From NCBI GenBank assembly GCA_013398055.1, contig VZRS01015015.1, positions 301 through 64,300 of the forward strand: a DNA stretch of 64,000 nt, read 5' to 3'. A model generated the notes under the pieces. It searched no databases. It was not told the DNA's origin and was given only the letters and a program-made list of their open reading frames with translations. Positions 48,031 through 58,645 of this stretch are shown here, one piece after another. The translations under genes were made by a program, and so were the position numbers. Positions within the stretch are counted from its first letter, which is position 1. Each line of letters begins with the position of its first letter. This stretch comes from Ifrita kowaldi (lineage: Eukaryota > Chordata > Aves > Passeriformes > Cinclosomatidae).

Positions 48031-49480
48031 GGAGGCCATCAGACAGCTGTGTGTTAGGCTATTAGTTCAGCTGTGTTATTCTTCTTTGAAGACAGCTTCA
48101 GAGGGAAAGAGGGATGGAGAAATGGAACGAGCTTTTGCAGACAAAGGACACCAAGTGGATGAAGCAGCTGAACCTCAAAGAGAAGGGGTGAGTTCCTAAG
48201 AGCTAGGCAGACCTTGCACAATGAAGCTGTGACTCCTGGTAGCAGTGTGGTAAGCAGGTATTCCTATGCCTACAACTGATTTGCCTCTGGCTGGGCAACT
48301 GTCCCATTTGCCTGTGCCTGCATAGGTTGTGGCCAGGAATACCTGAGGTGCAGATTAATTGTTCAAAGATGTGTGTGGATGTTTATTACTGAGTCTGTGT
48401 GGAAACCTATTCGGAAGAGGTTTACACTTGTGCTGCTGTATAAATCAGTCACTATAGGTAAGTTTGTTGGGAATTGGAGCATGTGCATATTCTAAGAACA
48501 TGAGATGGTGTTTGAAGTCTGTCACTCAGAGTGTGACTGCCTTGTATTGTGTGTGTGGCTGCAGACATGAATGCCTGGAATTGTCTGGGCCTGTGCAAAT
48601 GACTGCATGTTCACAGGAGTTTTTATTCACACTTGAGTTTCTGTTAACAGCTGTCTGTGCAAGTCTGAGCTTTGACTCAGACTTTTAGGGTGTCCCTCTG
48701 AGTGTTCTCCAGCCCCTTGCGTGCCTGTGAAAGTTTTGTGTGCAGGGGAGCCACAGGGAGTACCTTTCTTGTATACATGTGATGGGTGTGTTGTGCTCCG
48801 TACTCCTGTGGTACACAATGCACCCTGTGTCTGGATGCGTGGAAGAGAAATATTCTTTCTCTCCATAGCAAACAAGCTCTTTAAATTCCTTTTCCTTTCT
48901 CATCCTCTTCCTGCTTTCTGTGGTTCACATACTAGTAGCTTGCAGTTACTTCTCTGTAACTAGTTGCAGCTATAGGGTATTTCTTGCAAGCATTTTCTCT
49001 GAATCATGTAAACCTTTGTGGTAGACTGACAGAAGAGCCCAATATCCATCTCAACAGGTGGATTTCCCTTGCCCAGGTTCATCTCTTAATGGAGCATCAG
49101 TGGACACAAGGTACCAGCTCCCAGAGGAGCTGAAATGGGCACCACTGACCACTTCATGCCTGTGTAGCTGGTAGTAACTTGTGCTAGCAATTGTCCATCT
49201 TCATTAGGGCATTTGGCTTAGACATTGGTGGATTTAGGCTAAGACTTCAACAGACTTAGGCTAGAGTTGACCCCAGTAGTTGTATATTTTCTACCTCTGC
49301 TCCAGAGCATACTGTGGGGGCGGTTTTTTTAAGGATGAGTCTCACACAGCTGTATTCTCCATGCAAATTTTCCATCGGGCCAAGGGTGGCAGTACTGGCA
49401 CTTTTATTATGAAGCTCTAGCTGAGGGAGAACAGCATCTTCCAAGAAAGGGCAGCACAATTACCTGTTTCTACAAAGAAA
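48031..49480. other. Unique non-coding sequence
   Basis: T/G-rich in 48440-48800 but without a clear repeat unit. A possible exon-like block at 48102-48187 is treated only as a finding. No repeat family recognised. Confidence 0.45.
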
Positions 49481-49536
49481 GCTGAGAGAGGAGAAAAAAA
49501 GTAAAGAAAAGAAAGAAAGAAAAAGAAAGGGAAAGA
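49481..49536. repeat. Purine (GA-rich) low-complexity tract
   Basis: Almost only A and G, with GAAA-type repeats (AAGAAAGAAAGAAAAAG). Confidence 0.88.
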
Positions 49537-49707
49537 CACAGAAGTCTCATTCCTTTATGCTCTGGGTTCTTTGTAGTTTTCTTTGTAAAGGTCATAGTTA
49601 TCTCAAGAAATGGGAAATTCTCAGAATCCTTTAAACTCTAGTCCTTGTACTTCTTAAAGTGGCCTAATTCCAGAGAGCTTAAGGTCTAACAAGGGATTTG
49701 ATCCTAC

Positions 49708-49730
49708 CTCTCTCTCTCTCTTTCTCTCTC
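49708..49730. repeat. (CT)n microsatellite
   Basis: About eleven CT units with one TTT interruption, followed immediately by ACAG. It resembles a polypyrimidine tract and 3' splice site, but no exon can be supported downstream. Confidence 0.88.
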
Positions 49731-50835
49731 ACAGCAGGTTTGATGGCACTCAGATTGCTCATTTGTATTTTCTTTTGTGAGGCAAAGCGCTTTGGTTTCT
49801 CTTCCAGCTGTCATATGTGTGTTCTTTTCTCTGCCTGTCTGGAAGGCAACATTCCTAGAGACATAACTGGCAGGAGAAATCTTTTCACTTTAATTACAAG
49901 AATAGAGGTCAGAAAAAGGCACTGAGTTAACCTTTGTTTGAACATCCCTGAGATGTGAAGGTCTGATATCTGAGGGTGCTGACCAATTTCTCTTACTGCA
50001 TGAGATGCTGCTGCTCTTTGGCCCATTATAGCCACAGCTTTCTTGGTAGGGCTTTATTGTGCTTCAGCAGGGACAGAGAGATTCATTTTGCCCATGTGCC
50101 TTATGCATTCCTCCAGTAAAGGTGCACAGCTTAGTAGGACCCACCTTTGCCTTTCCATTGATCATTTGCTTGCATGTAGCTGACGTGTTTGTTTGTCCAT
50201 GGTCATAGCAAAGATAGCAAGGTGCTAGATGGCACAGAGATGTTTGAGTTCCTTTGGTCTTTCCCAAATATTGAGGAAGAGACAGGGCGAAACACACTTT
50301 TATTCTTATTTTTACGCTGGGTCAGTCCCCAGAGCCATGAGAAAGTTCAACCTGGCAAACAGAGATAACAAAACCCCTTAGCAAACACTAAAAGAGGTGC
50401 AGCAGGGTCTGAGGTGGGGAGAAAAATAAAAAGCCAAAATTGTGGATATACTTAGTCCAAGTCTGGCGAAAAATCCAAACCACCAAATCCCCCAAAAAAC
50501 CCAGGGGGAAAAGAGCTAAGAATTATTGCAAATGTCAAAACATCTTGGATTTGATTGAAGTATTTAATTTCTGAAACACTCAAATATTTAATTTTGACAT
50601 TCTTTTCACAGAAATATCTTTGTTTTTTGCAATGGCGTTAACACTGATCTACATTAAAAAGAAAAGATTAGCCAGCAGTTTGAAAAACCCAAAGAAGAAA
50701 TAAAACATTGTGTTTGAATTGACCCAATTTGGGTTTGGCCCGAGATGAAATGGTTGTGGTTTACTTTTATTTTGCTGAAAACCTTTACATAGTTTTATTT
50801 CTGTTTGAATCCAACCTATTGTTTTTCCTTTCTGG
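49731..50835. other. Unique non-coding sequence
   Basis: No gene or named repeat. AT-rich from 50510 to 50820. The segment after 50870 has 'gagccaaattcttctttgg', a phrase similar to ancient amniote repeats, but too short to call. Confidence 0.45.
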
Positions 50836-50863
50836 TTTTTTTTTTTTTTTTTTTTTTTTTTTT
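50836..50863. repeat. Poly-T tract of about 28 bases beside a gap
   Basis: A homopolymer run immediately before GTTGC and a single N. Length is unreliable because assemblers often break at such runs. Confidence 0.88.
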
Positions 50864-50868
50864 GTTGC

Positions 50869-50869
50869 N
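50869..50869. other. Assembly gap or undetermined base, single N
   Basis: One N six bases after the poly-T run. Unlike the N at 45341, the flanks are not duplicates of each other. Confidence 0.95.
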
Positions 50870-52620
50870 AGGCACTGTAGTAAACACCGAGCCAAATTCT
50901 TCTTTGGTCCATTTAACCCCTAGCTACTGCAGCTGCTCCTCATTCAAACAGAAAAAGATGGGCAAACTAGAGTATCCTAAAGGTGTCAGACTTGAGTGGT
51001 ACTAGCTCCCAGGCCCAAATCCCCTTGGTCCTCTCCTGATGTATGTATGTCCCCGATGATGTAGGGCCTATTAAGAAAAGACCATATCCTCAAGACATTC
51101 TCTCCTTAAGTGACACACTGTCTCCAGTATTTTTATAGGACAGCACTAATTTTTCATAATGAGACACAGTAGGCTACAGCCCTTTAATAGACTTGTCAAT
51201 TCTCATGTATTCGGGATGAAATGAGCTCATTTGGTTTCTGTCTCTCACTCCCCTGTTGTGGTGTGGCTGAGAAGCAGATGTGCACTGCCCTGGCCCTCTG
51301 CTGCTCCAGCAGGACGTGCCCAAATGTTGCCAGGAGGTCTGGTGCCGCCAGGAAGCAAAGGGGCACACACGGCTGCTGGGGTGCTGCAAATAACACAGTC
51401 TGCACAGTGGCTGCTGCAGGATCAAGGATCCCCTGTCCATGTCACCCACTGTCCCTTGCCATGTCACCTGCCACGTGCATGTTTGTGAGAGCCCTGTCTG
51501 CTGGCTCAGAAGTAGGACGGGAGGCTCCTCAGCCTGGGAACTTGCTCTGCTTGTTCCAGTGATGGAGAGGATCCATTACCATTCCTTTGTCTTAAGGACG
51601 GTCTGTCCAGAAGAGCCTGTTCCCATCACCTCCCTTTCCTGAGGCAGTACCTTCCCAGCACAGCCTGCTGGGGCAGCCCCAGCTCAGGATTTACAGCAAG
51701 CACTTTGAGCGGGGCTTTCCAGCTCACCTCCTCTGATGGGGTGGCCTTGCTCTTACCAACAACATGGGCTCAGTGGCAGCTCGTCTGTGAGGCCTCCTTA
51801 ACCTGAAGACTAGAATCTAACAACTTTCTGGTGGGCACATTACTTGGAGCTAAGTTTCAAGGCCAGTGCTGGGAATGGAAGATTTGCAGGCTTGGGTGTG
51901 TCACCACACCAAGCAGCTGAAGGTGGCAGCTCTGTAGCTGAGAAACTGGCTACTCTCGTGATACTGAGAGGCTTATTGTGACAAAATCCCACAGCTTTTA
52001 GAAGGAATAATACTGAAAGAAAAGGGATTTCTAGTATGTCACCAACATCCTGCAGACTGCCCCGAGAATGGCATTTCTCAGCAGAGCCTGTGACACCTAC
52101 CATTTGTAATTCACAGCAGCAATAATCCTGAGAGACTTGAGCCTGAGCAGGCAAGAGGTAGGCAAGGTAAGCTTGTCCTTCCCAGCTCGGCTGGGATTTT
52201 CAGTGCATGCCTTTAGGTCACTTAATCTCTGGCAGGAATAGTGAGAGATACTCATCTAACACCGTAGTGTATTCTGAGGAAGAAGGAAGGGACTGCAAGA
52301 AGAAGAGAAGATAAAAATGGCTTTGGTCAGGGCTTGAGCCTGCTAAGTTGTGCTCTTTTTTGGCTTTCTCTTGTGTGCTGGTGAGCAGTCTTCTGCCACC
52401 CATCCCTGCTTTCTTTCAGCATTTCGCATGTGCTACCCTTGTGTGTGTGTGGTGAGGATGCGTGCAGTGGTGTCTGTGCTGTCGGCACCCCTGCAGCTGG
52501 TATGGAGAGAATGCCAGTCAAAAAAACCAGTCCCCCTCCAACAGCTGGCACTGCCGAAGAGCTTGCCTGCCTTATTAACAGTCCACTTATCTGGAATCTG
52601 CTCGCTGAGCAGAAACTGCT
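50870..52620. other. Unique non-coding sequence
   Basis: Moderately GC-rich at 51250-51480 with frames to 113 codons on the plus strand, none with a domain. A 104-codon minus frame (51840-52154) is also featureless. No repeat family recognised. Confidence 0.45.
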
Positions 52621-53040
52621 CCATAAATCCTCCTGCAATTTGCATTCCTCATCGCTGTCGCTCATTACCACTGACCTCACTTCTTCTGCTGGAGCTGATC
52701 AGCCTCCCACCGTCCTGCCTGCGAGACGCTTCTCCATTACCACAACCTATTAGCAGTGGCAGCGGCAGCGCCTCCGCGAATGAGCGCACCGCTGCTGAGT
52801 CAGGAAACATTCCCAGCTCCGCTCCTCTCTCCGCGCTCCCTCCCCAGGCCCCGGCAGGGAGGCGGTGACAGCGGGCGCAGCTCTGTTGCTCTCCCGTGCG
52901 TGTTTCAAGGCCAAGCTCCGCATCCCGGGGAACTCAGGGGTGTCATTGCTGGACTCGCACTCCTGCATGCACGGGTGGGAAATGAGGTGCAGCGGCTGGA
53001 AGCGTCTGAAACCACAAGTGCTTGCTAATCAGCGGTGGGG
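52621..53040. promoter_or_regulatory. CpG-rich block, candidate promoter or enhancer
   Basis: I count 27 CpGs in these 420 bases, the densest in the window. The core at about 52750-52920 is GC-rich (CCTCCGCGAATGAGCGC, CTCTCCGCGCTCCC, GGGCGCAGC). TGCTGAGTCAG at 52793-52803 is an AP-1/MAF-type site. A plus frame of 172 codons (52350-52868) and one of 107 codons cross it, but their translations are serine- and proline-rich without a domain, as expected of GC-rich non-coding DNA. No TATA box or gene start can be assigned. Confidence 0.42.
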
Positions 53041-54019
53041 TTTCTTAAATAGCAGCTCACCCACTTGGTGCATGTGGATGCAGCTTTCTGGTTTAATACC
53101 TGACTCCTCACTATGCGAGAACCATGTCTCTGCTGCTTCCTTCCTCAGGAGCTGAGAAGCAAAAACTCACAGACCTCTCCCCGTAGTCTAAGCTGAGTGA
53201 GTGCTTGAGGAGGCTGAAGCAGCCGGCGCTCACCCAGCTCTGACCCAAGTGGTCATTATGCGGGGGCTTGTGATGGGTAGGTCAGGGACAAAGAAAGCAA
53301 GGATTCGTGTTAGTGCTCTCCTTCCTGAGTGCCAGGGCAACTGGAAGTGTGAGCGCTCATGCTGCCTCCTCCTTCTTTGCAAAGACATGTCAGCAGCAGC
53401 TGAGTGTTCAGCTTCCAGGCAGTGGAGGCAAAGTCATGGACATGCTCCAGTCTTGCAGTGAAGGGTGAAAAAGGGACTTAAATTGTATTTTGACCCTGTT
53501 ACCCTTCTGTATCATTTTGGGGGTCCCACAGCAAAGCACCACACCAGATGTTTCCCAGAGCCTCAAAACAGTCATGCAATACTCCTGTAGTAGTCCTCTT
53601 ACATAGTCATGTAAGACTCTTACTTTTCAGTTCTCCATCCAGGGCTGAAATCCTAAATGGCTGAGAGAGTTGCTGGGCAGAGCAGCTGGAGGCATGCAGT
53701 GACTTAAGTGCTTCAGTTCAGAACAGGCAGGAGAAAAAGACCTGGCTGTTTTGTTTAAATCCAGGTGTGATTCCATAAGTTTTAGAAACTGGAACATGAT
53801 TTTCAGGTGAGTCATCTGGTCTCTGATTTCCTATAGATGTTCAAATGCATTGAGAGCGATATGGATATAGCTCATATTGCTGTAGGTTTGTGAACGAGCG
53901 TTCATTCTGTAATGTGAGGAAGGGTTTTATTTTAGTGGGAATGGAGGAAGGGGTGTGGGCAGAGAAAAAGCCTTCTATTTCTCTAAGTATTCTCTAAGCT
54001 CAGGACGATTCGGCCCAGG
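53041..54019. other. Unique non-coding sequence
   Basis: Some scattered CpGs to 53320, otherwise plain. No gene or repeat family recognised. Confidence 0.45.
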
Positions 54020-54485
54020 CAAGCAAAGCCTTTCTTTGCAGGGGGAGAAACATGTTTACTTAGTATAGCAGAGGGACCTCATTAAAGTACAGCTCACGTA
54101 TAGCCAGGGGTTTCATATATAGCTTTTTTTTTTTTAACCTTCCCTGTCTTGATGGAAACAAAAGGAGGAGAAGAGGAAAAAAAAAGAAAAGAGAGAAAGA
54201 AAAGGGAGGAAGTGAATTGCCTAATGGAGGTTCTCTGCCTGCATATTTAATACCCTGGTTTTATTGAATAGAAGGTGAAAAAGTGCACCTTGTTTGTTGC
54301 TTGCCTGTCAACCCATGGCAAGAAGGCATCCTTTCCCCTGGCTGGTGCCTTTTATTAGTCAATGGCTTCCAGAGTGTAATTATGCCGTAGATCTGAGATG
54401 CATTATACACACAATTACAATTCCCCAGCCGAGCCTGTTATTTATTAACCGGGGAAATATTTGTTCAATTGTTTTGGAGGGCTAA
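54020..54485. promoter_or_regulatory. Candidate conserved non-coding element with inner purine tract
   Basis: The left block has ACATGTTTACTTAG (a forkhead-like core), CATTAAAGTACAG and TCATATATAGC. A poly-T (54124-54135) and a purine tract (about 54163-54213) follow. The right block has GCCTAATGGAGG, CATATTTAATACC, GGTTTTATTGAATAG, CTTTTATTAGTCAATGG, CAGAGTGTAATTATGCCG, CACAATTACAATTCC, TTATTTATTAACCGG and GTTCAATTGTTTTGG. The density of homeodomain-type sites and lack of repeats are enhancer-like. Conservation not tested. Confidence 0.4.
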
Positions 54486-55714
54486 GGTTTTCTTTTGTTC
54501 CTTTCTTTTTTGCCTGACCCCTTTAAACTGTAACACAGATCCTTGGAAAAGGTCTGTGCTTTGTGTCTCAGCAAGAGTAGGGTGAATGTCCCATTCTGCT
54601 AGCTCACCATGTCACCTAAAAGCCTTGGCAAGAGAAGCTGCTGTCTGGGATTGAATTTGCAGGGGCAGAGCAAAAGGCACTGAAAGATCTTATGGAAATT
54701 TTTCTTTGCTGGGTTCCTGGTTTGCTTTCACAAAAGGGAGACGACCTCTGGGCTTTGCAGGGACCCTGTGGGGGGATTGCTTGTGGCTCAAAGCCTAGGG
54801 CGGCTTTGCCAAAATCTGCTCCCTCTTGTGCATTTGTGTAGGTCAAAATCCACTGTTTATGTTCAAGTCAGCTTTGCCATAGCAGAATATCCACTCAAAG
54901 CCTGTTTTGACTTCTTGTACATTGGGACTACTCAAGAACATCCTTTATTAAAGCAGAAACTACAGCTTGGCCTAACACTTGAAAACTGGATCCTAGTAGT
55001 CCTTCAGGACAAACAGCAACTCTTCCTAGATTTTGTGTGCCACTCTGGCCATTAAGAAAATACAGCTTCTGTAACTTATCTTGACAAGAACCCAGAGGGC
55101 AAAGGAGAATGACAAAAAAATGTACAGACAGGGCTGCTGGTTTAACAAAGCAATTTAGGACCACAGACCACAACATAATTGGCCACCAGTTGTTCAGATG
55201 AAGCGTCCACCTTGCACCATCTTGTCCTTTCTCTGAAAGCAGCTGGTAGCAGCAGAGTAGGAAAGGATAAAAGCTTTGCAGCCACTTTCCCTTCAGAAAT
55301 ATGTTTCCTGAAATGTAGTGAGCTCTGTTAAAAATGCATCCCATCCATCTATCATCCCAGATGCTCTCCTGCCAGGATTTTTCCATTTCCACAATATCCT
55401 CACTTTAATAAGGTGACCAGAACAGGGCGAGAATCATTTCCTTGTTATTAATTATTACCATGACTGCTGTACAGCAGTGTGCTCAAGGGTGTAGAGCTAT
55501 AATCCCCAAGAACCTCCTCCTGAAGGGCATTTTATCTTCCCTCACACTCCTGAACACTGGTATGTCAGACCTGCCCCCCCAGCTTTCCTCTCAAGCTGTG
55601 CTTCAGCCCTTCTCCCCTTGACCCTACACAACCAGCAGGTCCTCCTGCCATGTGCCTTATCCCTTCCTTGGACTCTGCCTGTGTGGGAACATCCTTCTAA
55701 TATTACCGCAGAGG
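54486..55714. other. Unique non-coding sequence
   Basis: A 154-codon minus frame (54928-55392) shows no recognisable domain and no splice-site context. A short AT-rich patch with TTATTAATTATTACC lies at 55445. No repeat family recognised. Confidence 0.45.
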
Positions 55715-55815
55715 TAGATTTAAACTGATAAGGTTTACAGGTATAATCCGTGTACAGGGTGCGATTTTTTGGCTGTTAGAGGAGCCTATTTAATCAGGTT
55801 AGCTGATGTTGTTTG
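55715..55815. promoter_or_regulatory. Candidate conserved non-coding element
   Basis: A short unique block with TTTAAACTGATAAGG (GATA core), GGTATAATCCGTG (bicoid-like TAATCC) and CCTATTTAATCAGG, and few low-complexity bases. Called from composition only. Confidence 0.22.
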
Positions 55816-57299
55816 GGAAAATGTTTGCAATACCCCAGCCCTCTGCCCCTAAGCCCCCTTTTCTCATGTGGGGATAATGGTGTTCATGCTGGGATTCATT
55901 CTGCTAAACTCAGTATCTGCATCCCCACTGATGTGACTGCTGGAGCTCTCCCTTGAAAGCAAGACCTCAGATGACACTTTGGGTTTTTGTTTCAATGTGG
56001 CTGACAAAATGTTCCTGGCAGCTCTGGTGTTCAGTGTTTGCTAGCTTCTCTGCTACTACAGCCACCCCCTGGTGCCTACCCCACTCTTCTGTTTGGTGTA
56101 TCTCACTCTGGAACCAAGAAAACAGAGACATGGCCTATTTGCTGTCCAGCCACTGCAGCTGACAGCCCAAAAAGCCAACAGGAGCTGCCTTTAAGGATGG
56201 CTTTAGGCTGCTGCTGTGTATGGCAGCAGCTAAAGACCAGGCAAGTTCTTCTGCCAGCAGCCATGGCAAGCATGCTGACTTGGGAGCAGGCAGCCAGGGA
56301 GAGGTGACTTCTGAGAGCAGCACAGCTGTTTGCTTATGTGCACCCGAGCCAGGTTGCCACAGCACTTTCTGCTCTTAGCCTACAGACATCCCAGCAGTAT
56401 TTTCTCCTGGCAGGGAAAGACAGCAGCTAACCTGAGAGAAAATCTTAGGAGAACCAAAGCAGCTGTTGTTTTGAGATGAGTAAGGAGCTCAGATCCAGTC
56501 TTAGTCTGGACTTTCTGCGAGTGGCTCCGTCTTTACAAGCCTTTTACACCTGTGAGGTTACAATGAATTAAGAGCCTAATTTTTTTTTTTCCTAACAGAC
56601 ACATGGTCCACTTGGGGTTGGGATTTGCTTGTTTCCATTTACACTGACAATATGCTTGAAAGGGAAGCAAGAGGAGACCCTGCTACTTGGAAACAGCATC
56701 TGTATTTTACTCCCTTTCATTAAGTGAAATGCAATGTCCATAAACTACATTGTGCACAAAGGTCTCTTTCTCACCTTGATGCATAGCAGAGCATGGTCTT
56801 GATGGCAGCCCTCACATCTATTGGTTTTCTCTGCCAGGCTAAACCCAGTTGCAAAAAATGATAGAAATAACTTTTAAAGGTCTTCGTTTCAAGTCCCAAT
56901 ACCCGCCCTATGTCTGAAAGATTGTAAAGATGAGATACTGGGTGAAATGTGATGTGTGCACAGCATATGTGATTTAAGATAGTGAAACCCAAAGAAATAC
57001 AAGAAAAACGGGTCTGAATTTCAGTGGGCATCTTTAAATGTCTACTTTCTAAGAGTTTCTAAATCTTCAACTGAAGTCATTATTTAATAAATCTATTTTT
57101 CCTGATGCCAGATTTGAAAATTGAATTCAGTAATTATACATCAGCCAGTGTAAATCTCCATACACAACCTTATCTGTGGAGCAATTCTAATGCCGGTATA
57201 CTAGATCCCACAAAACCTTAGGACCGGAATTAAGATTTAGGACTAAAATTAAGACTGCTAGAAAGCACATTCCCCCAGACATAAAGAAGGAGGAAAGAA
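55816..57299. other. Unique non-coding sequence
   Basis: No gene or repeat family recognised. Around 57110-57180, 'cagtaattatacatcagccagtg' followed by 'taaatctccatacac' resembles decayed ancient repeat text, too weak to call. Confidence 0.42.
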
Positions 57300-57910
57300 C
57301 TGATTAAATTAGTAAATATTTAGGTTTTAATTTTATTTTGTCAGTCACTGTCACTTTCTGTCTGTCACCTGCAGCAGATGCAGCTCATATCTCAGCTGAA
57401 CACACAAATAGTGCTTGTTCATTTTGGAAATGTTTATTTGTTAGGCATCCATTTGTTTGCATGAGTTATATAGCTTCCATCAATTACACTGTATGTGGTT
57501 CATTATGTGAGATCATTTTGCAGTAGCATAAGAGCATGAACTGTAGTGTGATTCCTAATAGTGGCTGGGGGATATGTTGCTGCTGCTATTCAGAGAAAAT
57601 AATGGCAGTGGGGAAACCTGCACCATTATTGTTTTTGTAATTGTTGGTTTACATGATAACAGTTCGCATGTAGAAATTACAAAAACTAATAAGGTATTTT
57701 AGGGCTGGAGCCTCAGTTTCAGATCAGAGTCTGCATTTCTCAGGATATAATGCAGAGTTCTTCCAAGGACGGGGACTATGGTTTTCATGGAAGACATTTT
57801 GCTTTCGTTACAAAAATGCTGCTGCTTATTTCCTTTTGGAGTCTTGCTATTACAATGACTCCCTGAATAGCAATTACAGGAGCGCTGCAAAAGTTTATAA
57901 TTTTTGATTC
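57300..57910. promoter_or_regulatory. AT-rich candidate conserved region
   Basis: Unique sequence with AAATTAGTAAATATTTAGG, TTTTAATTTTATTTTG, CATTATTGTTTTTG (SOX core), AACTAATAAGG and AGCAATTACAGG. No frame above about 63 codons. Whether this is one element or ordinary AT-rich DNA is unclear. Confidence 0.2.
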
Positions 57911-58439
57911 AATGCAACCACTTCACTAGTATTAAACTTTGTTATAGAAATGCCACTACAGACTGCACATACAACCATTAATTTGGCCATGACCAAATCA
58001 GCAACAGTGTTCTTGGACACATATATCTTATGAAAAGGGGAAGGTGATGACTAATTAGCATTAGAAATATGATCAAGGGTTTATATCTTGTAGTGTCTTA
58101 GATCAAAGATGGTGTGGGCTTGGTGTTCTCAGCCTGGATCCCTATGGGCATATGTCTGTGTAGGAAGCCACATTAAAATCTGGCATAATTCAATATGATT
58201 AGCTGATTCTGTTTAAGCAAAAGCTGGTTTAATAGGCAAGGGTCTCAGAAAAGAGAGAGAGGCTTCAAATTCAAGATAAGAGGCAGAATTGTGAGCAGAG
58301 TTCGGGACTAGAATAACAAGGAAAAAGGAAGGAAAACAGGTAGGGGTGTTAATGGGGACCCCAGCTCTGGGGTAGAGGGGGACCTGTGAGGCAGGAACGA
58401 GGGGTGTCAGGAGCACTTGTGGCTACAGGGACACAGGTC
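57911..58439. other. Unique non-coding sequence
   Basis: Purine-rich at 58230-58390. Nothing else recognised. Confidence 0.45.
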
Positions 58440-58645
58440 TGCAAAGGTGATGGGGAGAAGGGGCGCTGCAAATCAGAGGAGAGCTGACTGCACTCTAATT
58501 AATAGCATGAGTTTTAAAGAGCGTGAAGTCACCTCAACACCAGCTCACGAGATGTATGGGATTAGTTTGTATAGTAATGAAAGAGTAATAACCAGAATTT
58601 AATTGTTATGGCTGGTGAACTAGCTGACCCCTCAGCCCAGTGGGC
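58440..58645. promoter_or_regulatory. Candidate conserved non-coding element
   Basis: Unique block with CTCTAATTAATAGC, AGAGCGTGAAGTCACC (CRE-like), GGGATTAGTTTG, GAGTAATAACC, GAATTTAATTGTTATGG and ATTTAGATAATTTTC. Homeobox, CRE-like and bicoid-like words lie close together, with no repeat and no long frame. Confidence 0.33.

Noticed and set aside
50870..50940. Ancient amniote repeat phrase after the N
   Set aside because: Only one short phrase is similar. Too little to name an element.
52350..52868. 172-codon open frame on the plus strand
   Set aside because: It crosses simple and CpG-rich sequence. The translation is Ser/Pro/Leu-rich without any recognisable motif, and another frame is open over the same bases.
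54928..55392. 154-codon minus frame
   Set aside because: No domain, no signal peptide that fits a family, and no flanking splice pattern. Taken as chance.
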